The notes under the pieces were generated by a model that saw only the letters and a program-made list of their open reading frames with translations, was not told where the DNA came from and ran no database searches. A program made the translations under genes and the position numbers. 64,000 nt of DNA from Paraburkholderia bryophila (GTDB lineage: Bacteria; Pseudomonadota; Gammaproteobacteria; Burkholderiales; Burkholderiaceae), in NCBI RefSeq assembly GCF_013409255.1, contig NZ_JACCAS010000001.1, forward strand, positions 1,240,001 to 1,304,000. Reading direction: 5' to 3'. Below, piece after piece: positions 53,671 to 62,576 of the stretch (positions within the stretch are counted from its first letter, which is position 1; every line of letters begins with the position of its first letter).

Positions 53671-54327
53671 ATGAACCACACTCCCTCGCTCGACCGGCTT
53701 GCTTCGCTCGACACCAACACGATCTCCGATGCACTCGACTTTCTCGGCATTCAAGGCGCGACCTATGGCCTTCGCCCGCTATGGGACTGTCCGAAGATCG
53801 TCGGCCGAGCCAGCACCATTCAGCTTGGGCCCAAAACCGATGCGGCGCCGACCGCGCATCTGATTACACCAGTCGTCGATGCGGTCACCACCGACGATCG
53901 CGTTCTCGTGATTGCGGGCGGCCTCGAAGGTATCTCCTGCTGGGGCGACATTCTGGCGAACGCGGCAGTGGCAAAAAAGATTCGCGGTTCGATTATCGAT
54001 GGCGTCAGTCGCGATATTGAAGGAAGCGAGTCCATCGCCTACCCGGTCTATGGCCGCGGCATCACGATGATTAGCGCAAGAAACCGGGTCGTTCAGATCG
54101 ACTCGGGACAGCCGGTGCAGATTGCCGGCGTCACCGTGCACGAGGACGACTACGTGATGGCCGACCGCTGCGGCACGGTGTTCGTGCCCGCGTCGCGTAT
54201 CGATGAAGTGCTGGAACTCGGCGAAAGAATTACGCGCCGTCAGGACGGTATGGTCGCCGCCGTCCGTGCGGGACGCTCCGTCGCCGAGGTCATGCACGAC
54301 AAAGAGTTCGAAGCCATCCGTGCTTAA
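53671..54327 (+). CDS. RraA-like / 4-hydroxy-4-methyl-2-oxoglutarate aldolase family protein
   Basis: From ATG 53671 (MNHTPSLDRLASLDTNTISD) the protein has 218 residues; upstream TTG 53602 or ATG 53626 are possible but add unconserved residues. It matches the RraA/HMG-aldolase fold: VLVIAGGLEGISCWGDILANA, then GSIIDGVSRDIEG with the metal-ligand region, and MADRCGTVFVPA near the end. Members are divalent-metal oxaloacetate decarboxylases/aldolases or RNase E inhibitors; the longer catabolic type fits here. The aminotransferase gene follows after about 120 bases. Confidence 0.85.
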   Translation: MNHTPSLDRLASLDTNTISDALDFLGIQGATYGLRPLWDCPKIVGRASTIQLGPKTDAAPTAHLITPVVDAVTTDDRVLVIAGGLEGISCWGDILANAAVAKKIRGSIIDGVSRDIEGSESIAYPVYGRGITMISARNRVVQIDSGQPVQIAGVTVHEDDYVMADRCGTVFVPASRIDEVLELGERITRRQDGMVAAVRAGRSVAEVMHDKEFEAIRA

Positions 54328-54447
54328 TAATCTTCTCCGAGTCGTGCACATGACGAATCCAAGAAAAGCGCGTTTAGAAGATCAGGCACTCGGCAACGGT
54401 CGCGCTACGCTCGATCTCCACGGTGCGTCGAGGTGGAGACAAGTCGG

Positions 54448-55665
54448 ATGACAACCAGCGTGAACGGACTCAATCGCTTTCTGGCATCAGCGAGGCCTTC
54501 GGCAACCTACGGTGTGATGGATCGGGTCGCCGCCCGGCGCGCGCAAGGTGCCGACGTGATATCGCTGAGCGCTGGCGAACCGGACTTCGATACTCCAGCG
54601 CATGTGAGAGAGGCAGGCATTGCCGCCATTCGGCATGGTTATACGCGCTACACGCAGGTTGCCGGAATGCGGGCGTTGCGCGAGGCGGTCGCGGATAAAT
54701 TTCGTCGCGAGAATGGACTCGATACCGACTGGCGTCAGACCATTGTTTGCAATGGTGGAAAGCAGGTCATTTTTAATGCTATTGCAGCGACGCTCAATGA
54801 AGGTGATGAGGTCGTTATCCCGGCACCGTATTGGGTGAGCTATCCGGAGATCGTGCAACTGTGCGGCGGGAAATCCGTCGTTGTCGAATGTGGGGTGAAG
54901 AGTGGGTTCAAGATTACGCCCGCTTTGCTGGAGGGCGCGATTACGGCGCGCACGCGATGGTTGATTCTCAACTCGCCATCCAATCCTACGGGTGCGGTGT
55001 ACAGTCGCGCCGAATTGCTGGCTTTGGCTGAGGTACTGCTTTCACATCCACACGTCTTGGTGCTGTCGGATGATATTTATGAGCACCTCATTTTCGATGG
55101 GCTGACGTTCTTTACGCTGGCTCAGGTCGAGCCCCGGTTGCGTGAGCGTGTGCTGACGATGAATGGAGTATCGAAAGCGTATGCGATGACGGGTTGGCGG
55201 ATTGGTTTTGGAACTGGACCGGGGTGGCTTATCGATGCGATGGGGAAGTTGCAAGGGCAACAGACTTCGGGGGCGTCGACCATTTCGCAGCATGCCGCGT
55301 TGGCTGCACTGACCGGCTCTCAACAGTTTGTCTCGGAGTCGCGGTCGGTTTTTCAGCATCGGCGCGATTATCTGGTGCGGGCGATTAATGCTACTGAGGG
55401 GTTGTGTTGTGAGGTTCCGCAGGGGGCGTTTTATGCGTTTGCTTCGTGTGAGGGGTTGATTGGGAAAGTTACGGCTGCAGGGAAGCAACTGCTCTCGGAT
55501 GAAGATGTGGTCAATGGGCTGCTGGACGAGGCAGGCGTAGCGACCGTGCATGGCAGTGCTTTTGGGCTTGGGCCGTATGTGCGGATTGCTTATGCGCTGG
55601 AGAGTGCGGCGTTGCAGCGGGCGTGTGAGGCGATTGGGCGGTTTTGTGAGAGGCTTTCTGGGTAG
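54448..55665 (+). CDS. PLP-dependent aminotransferase, class I (aspartate/aromatic type)
   Basis: From ATG 54448 the protein has 405 residues (GTG 54433 would add five). It has ISLSAGEPDFDTP at the N-terminus, ILNSPSNPTGAVYS with the conserved Asn, VLSDDIYEHLIF with the Asp/Tyr, and the PLP lysine in NGVSKAYAMTGWRIGF, followed by Arg in YVRIAYALES. It transfers an amino group between an amino acid and an oxo acid. Together with the aldolase it could feed an amino acid through its oxo acid to pyruvate or oxaloacetate. The last 400 bases are G/T-rich in codon choice. Confidence 0.93.
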   Translation: MTTSVNGLNRFLASARPSATYGVMDRVAARRAQGADVISLSAGEPDFDTPAHVREAGIAAIRHGYTRYTQVAGMRALREAVADKFRRENGLDTDWRQTIVCNGGKQVIFNAIAATLNEGDEVVIPAPYWVSYPEIVQLCGGKSVVVECGVKSGFKITPALLEGAITARTRWLILNSPSNPTGAVYSRAELLALAEVLLSHPHVLVLSDDIYEHLIFDGLTFFTLAQVEPRLRERVLTMNGVSKAYAMTGWRIGFGTGPGWLIDAMGKLQGQQTSGASTISQHAALAALTGSQQFVSESRSVFQHRRDYLVRAINATEGLCCEVPQGAFYAFASCEGLIGKVTAAGKQLLSDEDVVNGLLDEAGVATVHGSAFGLGPYVRIAYALESAALQRACEAIGRFCERLSG

Positions 55666-55802
55666 AGGAATGCTTGAGCGAGAGTGTCCGTCGTACCCCA
55701 TGAGAGTGACGCCGCCCACGGGGTGTCTCGTTGCCATGCTTAGCTTGCCAGATCCGACCGTTTCGCGACGGGGTAGCAAACTGATGCACCTCGGAGTGCT
55801 AT

Positions 55803-55860
55803 CTACTCTGATTGCGGGACCACTACAGCGCGGATCGCGACCAGCCACTGCGCCTCGAGC
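55803..55860 (-). pseudogene. C-terminal tail of the interrupted M48 metallopeptidase gene
   Basis: On the minus strand, after the 8-base duplication GCTCGAGG (55853-55860), the frame continues ALQ-type AQWLVAIRAVVVPQSE and stops at TAG (55803-55805). This is the original C-terminus of the metallopeptidase, cut off from its core by IS copy 2. Downstream of it lies the convergent aminotransferase gene. Confidence 0.75.
55853..55860. repeat. Target-site duplication CCTCGAGC, left of IS copy 2
   Basis: The same eight bases occur at 57234-57241 directly after the element. Confidence 0.9.
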
Positions 55861-57233
55861 GAACCTGTCCGCATTTTTGTGTGCGAGGCGGGTTAAAGAT
55901 TTCTAGCCACGTGCGAGCGTGAAGCGCTCGCCAAACAGAATAGCAAACTGGTTCATCGCCGCTTTCCAGTCGAATGCGGCGCGTACGGACTTTGCCAGCA
56001 CGTTGCGCAGCGCCAGCCACAGCAGCTTGATGGCAGCTTCGTCGTTGGGGAAGTGTCCGCGGGTCTTGATGATCTTGCGCAGTTGCATGTTCAGACTCTC
56101 TATGGCGTTTGTTGTGTACACGACCCGGCGTATCTCCGGGGGAAACACGAAGAACGGTGTGACGTGTTCCCAGGCGCGCTGCCAGGATTGCACGATGGTC
56201 GGATACTTCGTTCCCCAGGGTCCTTCAGTGAAGTCCTGCAAGGCCTGCTGTGCAGCCTGTTCGCTCGCGGCTGCATAGATCGGACGCAGCGCCGTGGCGA
56301 CCGCCTTGCGGTCCTTGTGGCTGGCGTACTCCAGACTGTTTCGGATCAGATGCACGATGCAGGTCTGCACCGCCGTGCGGGGGTACGCCGTCCCGATCGC
56401 CTCGGCCAGTCCTTTCAGACCGTCCACCACCGCGATCAGGATGTCCTGGCAACCGCGGGTCTTGAGGTCATTGAACACCTTGAGCCAGAACTTCGCGCCC
56501 TCGGTCTGTTCAATCCACAGGCCGAGTACGTCGCGCTGGCCGTCGGCCTGGATACCCAGCGCCAGATAGACGGCCTTGTTGCTCACCACACCGTCGCCAC
56601 GGATCTTCACGCGTAGCGCGTCGAAGAACACCACCGGGTACATCGGCTCGAGCGGGCGGTTTTGCCAGGCCAGCGTTTCGGCCATCACCTCATCGGTGAC
56701 CGAACTGATGAAGTCGGGTGAGACCTCGGTGCCATAGCTTTCAGCCAGAAACGCCTGAATCTCGCGCACGCTCATGCCGCGTGCGTACATGGCGATGATG
56801 CGCTCATCGAAGCCCGTGAAACGGCGCTCGTGTTTGGGAATCAGGATCGGCGCGAAACTGCCCTCACGGTCCCGCGGCAGATCGAGCCGCACCGGGCCGC
56901 GCTCGGTGATGATCGTCTTGCCGCTGGCGCCGTTGCGTTCGTTGGCCTGGCCGTCGGGCTTGGGCTGGCCCGGCGGGTAGCCCAGATGCATGTTCATCTC
57001 GGCGCCCATCGCGCGCTCGATGATGGCCTTGTTGAACGCCAGCATCAGGTCCTGAACCTGGACAGGCGTCATCGGACCCTTCACCAGTTCATCAAGCAGA
57101 CCTTCCGGCAGCTCAGGCAGCGGCCCTCGGGCCGCTGCCTGGGAGGCTACGGTACGTTTCTTTTTCATGATCGGCATATCCATGATTTTCATCCTTCATG
57201 ATATGCCTCGCCCACAAAATCACGGATAGGTCC
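55861..57233 (-). mobile_element. IS256-family insertion sequence, copy 2
   Basis: The element is 1373 bp with inverted ends GAACCTGTCCGC and, on the reverse strand, GGACCTATCCGTG. It is flanked by a perfect 8-bp duplication (55853-55860, 57234-57241), typical of IS256-family insertion. It lies inside the 3' part of the M48 gene. Its sequence is closer to copy 3 than to copy 1. Confidence 0.95.
55903..57192 (-). CDS. IS256-family transposase (copy 2)
   Basis: This 429-residue transposase is intact. It carries the shared variants of copies 2 and 3 (ELPEGLL, GYPPGQ, LAWQNRP, GTAYPRTA, ASHKDRKAVA) and has GASGKTII like copy 1. The DDE motifs are conserved. Confidence 0.95.
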   Translation of the reverse strand: MKIMDMPIMKKKRTVASQAAARGPLPELPEGLLDELVKGPMTPVQVQDLMLAFNKAIIERAMGAEMNMHLGYPPGQPKPDGQANERNGASGKTIITERGPVRLDLPRDREGSFAPILIPKHERRFTGFDERIIAMYARGMSVREIQAFLAESYGTEVSPDFISSVTDEVMAETLAWQNRPLEPMYPVVFFDALRVKIRGDGVVSNKAVYLALGIQADGQRDVLGLWIEQTEGAKFWLKVFNDLKTRGCQDILIAVVDGLKGLAEAIGTAYPRTAVQTCIVHLIRNSLEYASHKDRKAVATALRPIYAAASEQAAQQALQDFTEGPWGTKYPTIVQSWQRAWEHVTPFFVFPPEIRRVVYTTNAIESLNMQLRKIIKTRGHFPNDEAAIKLLWLALRNVLAKSVRAAFDWKAAMNQFAILFGERFTLARG

Positions 57234-57241
57234 CCTCGAGC
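57234..57241. repeat. Target-site duplication CCTCGAGC, right of IS copy 2
   Basis: Perfect match to 55853-55860; together they show where copy 2 entered the metallopeptidase gene. Confidence 0.9.
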
Positions 57242-58109
57242 ACGGAGAGCTGCTTTTCGATTTCCTCCGGATGCCGCACAAGTAAAACGGAAGATTCAGT
57301 TGGCACAGATATGTCGTCGAGCGTGATTGCGTCCAAGGACGTTCCAAGACTCTCTAATCTCTGGGAGAGGACTGGGTGTGTGTCCACCGGGTGGGCCTGA
57401 GTTGAACTGCCCAGTGCGTCACGTGCGACCGACCAGTCCATAGCGCTCAACGCAGTTCGACAGCCGTTTTCGAATGTCGTTGAGAGATTTGAAAATGTAC
57501 GCCCTTCCGCGAGTTGGTCGATATGGGCTTGAGTCAAGTATCCCCATTGGGCAGCGTGAGTCGAGACCTTCACCAACGCGCGCGCAAGGGAACCTGCGTC
57601 AGAAGCTTCCGCCCCCGCCTTGTCGGCAAGCAGTTCTCGTTCGCGTCCGATTGCCCGCTCCGCGGATGCGAAGACGGTCCAGCATGTGTCGAGCATCACC
57701 AATGCCGGCAGGCGTGCAAGATCAGCCGCTCCGCCAGTCTGAACAGACATTGCAGCCCACGCGTTGCCAAGGCGGGCGTAAGTCGGGGCGAACCGCATGC
57801 TGTATGTCGTATCGTCGTCCCGGAAATGCCCGAGCTCGTGTCCGATAACCGCCGCGAACTCCCGCTTGTCGAAAAGCCTCATCATCGCCAGCGATATGAA
57901 CAACGTTTGATTGGCAAGCGTGCCGTTTTGTCCAAAGAGACTTACTGGGCTAGTGGTAACAAAAAATTTCGGCTCGATTCCAGCGATGATGTTCTTAGGC
58001 GGCTGCGCGTTGAGCCGCATTGCGATGTCGTCGACGAACGCATAAAGTTCAGGCTGTTCCTCTCGGGAGAGGAATATCGCTTTGACCAGCATCGGCTGAA
58101 GCTTGAACA

Positions 58110-58117
58110 GTCCGAAC
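58110..58117. repeat. Target-site duplication GTCCGAAC, left of IS copy 3
   Basis: The same eight bases occur at 59491-59498 after the element. Confidence 0.9.
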
Positions 58118-59490
58118 GGACCTATCCGTGATTTTGTGGGCGAGGCATATCATGAAGGATGAAAATCATGGATATGCCGATCATGAAAAAGAAACGTACC
58201 GTAGCCTCCCAGGCAGCGGCCCGAGGGCCGCTGCCTGAGCTGCCGGAAGGTCTGCTTGATGAACTGGTGAAGGGTCCGATGACGCCTGTCCAGGTTCAGG
58301 ACCTGATGCTGGCGTTCAACAAGGCCATCATCGAGCGCGCAATGGGCGCCGAGATGAACATGCATCTGGGCTACCCGCCGGGCCAGCCCAAGCCTGACGG
58401 CCAGGCCAACGAACGCAACGGCGCCAGCGACAAGACAATCATCACCGAGCGCGGCCCCGTCAGGCTCGATCTGCCGCGCGATCGTGAGGGCAGTTTCGCG
58501 CCGATCCTGATTCCCAAACACGAGCGCCGTTTCACGGGCTTCGATGAGCGCATCATCGCCATGTACGCCCGCGGCATGAGCGTGCGCGAGATTCAGGCGT
58601 TTCTGGCTGAAAGCTATGGCACCGAGGTCTCACCCGACTTCATCAGCTCAGTCACTGACGAAGTGATGGCTGAAACGCTGGCCTGGCAAAACCGCCCGCT
58701 CGAGCCGATGTACCCGGTGGTGTTCTTCGACGCGCTACGCGTGAAGATCCGTGGCGACGGCGTGGTGAGCAACAAGGCCGTCTATCTGGCGCTGGGTATC
58801 CAGGCCGACGGCCAGCGCGACGTACTCGGCCTGTGGATTGAACAGACCGAGGGCGCGAAGTTCTGGCTCAAGGTGTTCAATGACCTCAAGACCCGCGGTT
58901 GCCAGGACATCCTGATCGCCGTGGTGGACGGTCTGAAAGGACTGGCCGAGGCGATCGGGACGGCGTACCCCCGCACGGCGGTGCAGACCTGCATCGTGCA
59001 TCTGATCCGAAACAGTCTGGAGTACGCCAGCCACAAGGACCGCAAGGCGGTCGCCACGGCGCTGCGTCCGATCTATGCAGCCGCGAGCGAACAGGCTGCA
59101 CAGCAGGCCTTGCAGGACTTCACTGAAGGACCCTGGGGAACGAAGTATCCGACCATCGTGCAATCCTGGCAGCGCGCCTGGGAACACGTCACACCGTTCT
59201 TCGTGTTTCCTCCGGAGATACGCCGGGTCGTGTACACAACAAACGCCATAGAGAGTCTGAACATGCAACTGCGCAAGATCATCAAGACCCGAGGCCACTT
59301 CCCCAACGACGAGGCCGCCATCAAGCTGCTGTGGCTGGCGCTACGTAACGTGCTGGCAAAGTCCGTGAGAGCGGCATTCGACTGGAAAGCGGCGATGAAC
59401 CAGTTTGCTATCCTGTTTGGCGAGCGCTTCACGCTCGCACGTGGCTAGAAATCTTTAACCCGCCTCGCACACAAAAATGCGGACAGGTTC
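58118..59490 (+). mobile_element. IS256-family insertion sequence, copy 3
   Basis: The 1373-bp element is inserted in the opposite orientation to copy 2, with a perfect 8-bp duplication on both sides. Copies 2 and 3 bracket the 884-bp M48 core, which gives a composite-transposon-like layout with inverted ends. Confidence 0.95.
58159..59448 (+). CDS. IS256-family transposase (copy 3)
   Basis: This 429-residue transposase is intact and nearly identical to copy 2; a visible difference is GASDKTII in place of GASGKTII. ATG 58159 has AAGG upstream. Confidence 0.95.
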   Translation: MKIMDMPIMKKKRTVASQAAARGPLPELPEGLLDELVKGPMTPVQVQDLMLAFNKAIIERAMGAEMNMHLGYPPGQPKPDGQANERNGASDKTIITERGPVRLDLPRDREGSFAPILIPKHERRFTGFDERIIAMYARGMSVREIQAFLAESYGTEVSPDFISSVTDEVMAETLAWQNRPLEPMYPVVFFDALRVKIRGDGVVSNKAVYLALGIQADGQRDVLGLWIEQTEGAKFWLKVFNDLKTRGCQDILIAVVDGLKGLAEAIGTAYPRTAVQTCIVHLIRNSLEYASHKDRKAVATALRPIYAAASEQAAQQALQDFTEGPWGTKYPTIVQSWQRAWEHVTPFFVFPPEIRRVVYTTNAIESLNMQLRKIIKTRGHFPNDEAAIKLLWLALRNVLAKSVRAAFDWKAAMNQFAILFGERFTLARG

Positions 59491-59498
59491 GTCCGAAC
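59491..59498. repeat. Target-site duplication GTCCGAAC, right of IS copy 3
   Basis: Perfect match to 58110-58117. Confidence 0.9.
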
Positions 59499-60040
59499 GT
59501 AAATCGCAACAACGACCAAAATGCAAGTATTGCGGTCAGCGCGATGCTTCCAAGCAGCACTCCGTGGACCCGCTGGATGGCCATTGACTCAAGGGTGTAG
59601 ATGGAGAACACGAAGAGCGCTGCCTGACCCAGGACCGCGACTGCAAGCAGCAGCATGACGGCCCTGACCACAAACCCGAATGTCCAGCTCAACCGTGCCC
59701 GATTGGTGCCCGTGAACCAGCGAGCGCCGTAAATGAGTGTCAGCATCAGAACCCCCAGCGCGCCTAATGCCCAGGAACTTAGGTCAACCAGTGCTACTTC
59801 GTCTGCCGGCGAACAAATCGCCTTGGTTTCCGCCGTAGCACCCGTTGCCTCCATTTTTGAGCAAACCGACGCGTAGCTCAGTTGACGCTGCTTATAGTCT
59901 TCATCGGTGAGGAAATGCTGGGTCAACACGATGGAGTCGTGGAATTGGCCTTCCAGTTCATTTGCCATGTAACGGGCGGTCAACTGCCCAAGGATGGGGA
60001 CAAAAAATAGGCAAAAGAAGAGCACGACGAGCGACTGCAA
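59491..60040 (-). pseudogene. N-terminal membrane part of the interrupted M48 metallopeptidase gene
   Basis: The frame starts at TTG 60040, the first possible start after an in-frame stop (a GTG 15 bases further in is an alternative). It encodes a signal-anchor-like segment (VVLFFCLFFVPILGQLTARY), a loop with three Cys, then three hydrophobic segments (about 88-105, 117-150 and 160-176) up to LLRFTFG, where IS copy 3 enters. Excising copy 3 joins it in frame to LFKLQPMLVKAIFLSREEQP of the core. The total reconstructed gene (550 + 876 + 50 bases) is 492 codons, which fits an integral membrane M48 peptidase with its active site facing one side of the membrane. Confidence 0.85.
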
Positions 60041-60286
60041 GCGTCAGTGATTGATAATTCGTTATCGGCCGAAAGCAAGGAACGCTTTAATCGCGGAATA
60101 CGAATATGCCAGATGCATTCCAATCGCTCGTCGATACCGAAGAAAATGTTGACTTGAAGTTCCACATCGCGGCATGCCGGCCATTGCGGCTCGATTGTGA
60201 CAAAAGAGTGGCAAACTGCACGGGATAAAGTTTTATGATGCGACGCCGTAAACGCGTCTAACTTGTTTGTGCGGATAATTTCCTGG

Positions 60287-60877
60287 ATGACTGCGGCGAG
60301 CCACAAAATTCCTTTGCTCATCAAACCGCTCGCTTTGCTTGCGATTCTCGCCGCGAGCGCGTGCGCAACCCGTCCGCCCATCTCCTTCGACCCACCGCCT
60401 CCGGCCGGGTGTTGTTCCAACTGGCGGAGTGTTCACTTCGAAGAGATGAGTGCAGAAGGAGTCAGCCATACGCACATCAGTCTGAACGGAAGTTCGACGT
60501 TCGACTTCGCTGAAGGCAGGGCCACTTTTGTCGCATACAGGTTGCCCAAGGTGAAAGCGACGACGGTGGAAGTCGATACCTACGCCAGCTCTGATTGGTT
60601 ACCTCTGGCCACGGTTTTCAGGCCGCGTGTTCTTTTTCTCGACGCGGGTCTCAAAGAGGTTGCCAACAACAAGCTCAACCCGATGGCACGAGATTCAAAG
60701 TTCTTTCGGGGCGCCTACTACTTTGCAACGACGCCTATACCTGCTTCGGCGGAGTACATCGTGGTCTACGCCGCATCATCCGCAAATACCGACCGGCTGG
60801 TAGCGCGTTCGGAGAATGGTTCACTCTACGGCCTTCCGAATGCCTACGAAGGCGATATCTCGATCATCCTAAAATGA
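60287..60877 (+). CDS. Lipoprotein with MalM-like beta domain
   Basis: ATG 60287 gives 196 residues (a TTG at 60263 would add eight). The hydrophobic signal ends in a lipobox LAASAC, so it is a lipoprotein. The mature part (from about 50) resembles the maltose operon protein MalM in general layout, with FRPRVLFLDAGLKEV and FFRGAYYFATTPIPASAEYIV; the similarity is only a pattern match. It shares no maltose genes around it. It is divergent from the M48 gene (about 245 bases between starts) and overlaps the next lipoprotein gene by four bases. Confidence 0.8.
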   Translation: MTAASHKIPLLIKPLALLAILAASACATRPPISFDPPPPAGCCSNWRSVHFEEMSAEGVSHTHISLNGSSTFDFAEGRATFVAYRLPKVKATTVEVDTYASSDWLPLATVFRPRVLFLDAGLKEVANNKLNPMARDSKFFRGAYYFATTPIPASAEYIVVYAASSANTDRLVARSENGSLYGLPNAYEGDISIILK

Positions 60878-61455
60878 ACTGGTTCCCTCGCTCCCCGCGA
60901 CTTCAACGATTTCTAGCTGTCACGGCATGCACAACACTGCTTGCCGCCTGCCTTCCCACCGATATCGTGCTGGGCCCGAATGACACGAGTGCCCGCGTGC
61001 GTTTCCGCTTCGTGGGAGAAGGAAGTGACAACGTGCTTCAATACACTCAGGCACCGTGCCACTTCAAGATGGACCGGGCGACACGGTCGCTCGCCTTCAT
61101 TACGTATCAGCACAAGTCGTTGAATTTGAATTCGGCGCTAAACCCACCGCCAAAGCTCGATATGCCCAACGATATCCCGGACGAATCGAAGCTCACCTAC
61201 GCTGAAGTTCGGGTCAAAGCGGGAATTCCCCTTGAATTCGGTTCGCAGTGGTCGCGCGATACCGGGTTTGTGATCTACAACTCGGCCAAGTTTGCCCAGT
61301 TCACGCCCGAGCCATCCGCTGATTACGAAGTCACGACGGGCGCCAATATCGGCAAGCCAATGGAGCTATCCGTGACGCAGTTGAAAGTTGTCGACGGGCA
61401 TGTCGAGCGGTTGCCGGTGGCAGCGATAACCGTACCGGCCTGCAAGAGCTTGTGA
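60874..61455 (+). CDS. Lipoprotein of unknown function
   Basis: The start ATG 60874 overlaps the preceding stop (ATGA). The 193-residue product has a signal ending in the lipobox LLAAC and two further Cys (about 57 and 190) that could form a disulphide. The mature part is beta-rich with TYAEVRVKAGIPLEFGSQWS; I do not recognise a family. Tight coupling to the MalM-like gene indicates a common function at the envelope. Confidence 0.8.
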   Translation: MNWFPRSPRLQRFLAVTACTTLLAACLPTDIVLGPNDTSARVRFRFVGEGSDNVLQYTQAPCHFKMDRATRSLAFITYQHKSLNLNSALNPPPKLDMPNDIPDESKLTYAEVRVKAGIPLEFGSQWSRDTGFVIYNSAKFAQFTPEPSADYEVTTGANIGKPMELSVTQLKVVDGHVERLPVAAITVPACKSL

Positions 61456-61498
61456 ATGCTGCCAGGCGCAGCACAGAGGAGCGCTTTCTTTCGGGGCG

Positions 61499-61744
61499 GT
61501 GCTTGAGGATTTCTCGAAGCCGCAACCGAACGCCACGAAAGGAAAACCGGCGTTCCAGTCGCTGGTCAACAGCGTCGTCATCAACTGCGCTACGCGACAA
61601 ATTTCACAGCCCAAGGTACTCGCCTACACAGGCAAAATGGGGGGCGGGAAACTTATCGAAGGGAAAGAGTATCCGCACACGTTCGAACCCTTTGCCGAGG
61701 GTTCGCTGGAATCGGATATTGCCGCGAAAATCTGTATCGGCTAG
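61499..61744 (+). pseudogene. Fragment like the C-terminus of surface-adhesin protein E-type proteins
   Basis: The frame VNSVVINCATRQISQPKVLA then GKLIEGKEYPHTF and a final SDIAAKICIG looks like the C-terminal half of the small secreted protein E-like family, which has a disulphide near both ends. No signal peptide and no ribosome binding site precede it; GTG 61499 is only the first start codon. It is open upstream into the previous gene in another frame. It may be the rest of a truncated gene. Confidence 0.45.
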
Positions 61745-62247
61745 CAATACCTTGTGATTGAAGAAACGCCGGCAACGGCGCTTCTTCTTATCCGACTGAC
61801 GACAAGAAATGGAGCGCAGGGTGAAGGATTGCCGAGGTACATTAATTCTGGTTACGCTTCACCGTTAGTTCTGGTTACGCCCAAATTATCTCGGCACATC
61901 AATCGGTTACGTCGCCGTCCTGTAGGCATCCAGTCCGACAGACGTTTGCGCAAATACCTTCAACACCCGACCACACGTTTTTCCAATAATTTGGTTTACG
62001 GACAACGCCGCCTGAAAACCACGCAGATGACTCACCGTCTGAGCGCACAAAAGCGCCGCACCAGTTGCGGCAGGCACCGAGTGTAGTCGAGCGTCAAATG
62101 CGAGTGTCGTGGCTTCACATCAGGTCGCCACGCTCGAAAGAGAACGACGACTAGGCTCGGTTCGCCGGACATCACTGTTGCCTGCGGCTCGACCAGACGA
62201 ATGCATTGATGCTGGACTAACACCTGTTGCCACATCTGGCGTGACTT
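61745..62247. other. Gene-poor region
   Basis: About 500 bases without a supported gene. TTCTGGTTACGC occurs twice (61846-61857 and 61869-61880), 23 bases apart, in a locally AT-richer stretch; this could be a binding site or a relic. Composition and frame structure look like decayed or non-coding DNA. Confidence 0.5.
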
Positions 62248-62451
62248 TCAGCCAGTTTCGTGAGCAAGTATTGCGCGACATCGTTCCAACTCCTTTGTGA
62301 GCAAATCCATTTCGGCTTGCATACCAGCTGCTCGCCGTAGAAGCTGACCAACTTCGTGCCAGTATGCATACCCTAAATCGCCGTCCACCATAGACAGTTC
62401 GTGAATCTTCCGAAGCGCAATCTCAAGGTCCAGAATATTTTCCGAAAGCAT
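62248..62451 (-). CDS. Small helical protein of unknown function
   Basis: ATG 62451 is preceded by GGGGAGCGGCAT and gives 67 residues, MLSENILDLEIALRKIHEL onward, with an amphipathic coiled-coil-like C-terminus (AEMDLLTKELERCRAILA). No family is recognised. It reads like accessory genes of prophage or island DNA. Confidence 0.55.
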   Translation of the reverse strand: MLSENILDLEIALRKIHELSMVDGDLGYAYWHEVGQLLRRAAGMQAEMDLLTKELERCRAILAHETG

Positions 62452-62576
62452 ATGCCGCTCCCCTGTAGTGACGGGCGATGGCCGCGTTATCAGGTGGCCC
62501 AACGTCGGTGGTCAGCCTGCCCAGTCGCAAAGACATTTCGAGAACCAGACGATGACCGTGTCGTTCCCGGCATAGC

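Larger units (their letters stand above)
57234..58117 (-). pseudogene. Core of the interrupted M48 metallopeptidase gene
   Basis: This segment, between two inverted IS copies, encodes the catalytic part of an M48 (Ste24/HtpX-type) zinc metallopeptidase. It contains IGHELGHFRDDD (HEXXH zinc motif), then RERELLADKAGAEASDAG with the third ligand region, and HPVDTHPVLSQRLESLG, the conserved His-Pro box of the family. The first usable ATG (58092) would give a 282-residue soluble fragment whose last codons (GTYP) come from IS copy 2. The N-terminal membrane part is on the far side of IS copy 3. The product is probably inactive in its original membrane role. Confidence 0.9.

Noticed and set aside
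59429..59490. Continuation of the N-terminal peptidase frame to 59429 (RTCPHFCV...)
   Set aside because: These codons lie inside the end of IS copy 3 and are not part of the original protein.
55680..59500. Functional composite transposon moved as one unit
   Set aside because: Each IS has its own target duplication and the two interrupted gene parts join across both, so they inserted separately.
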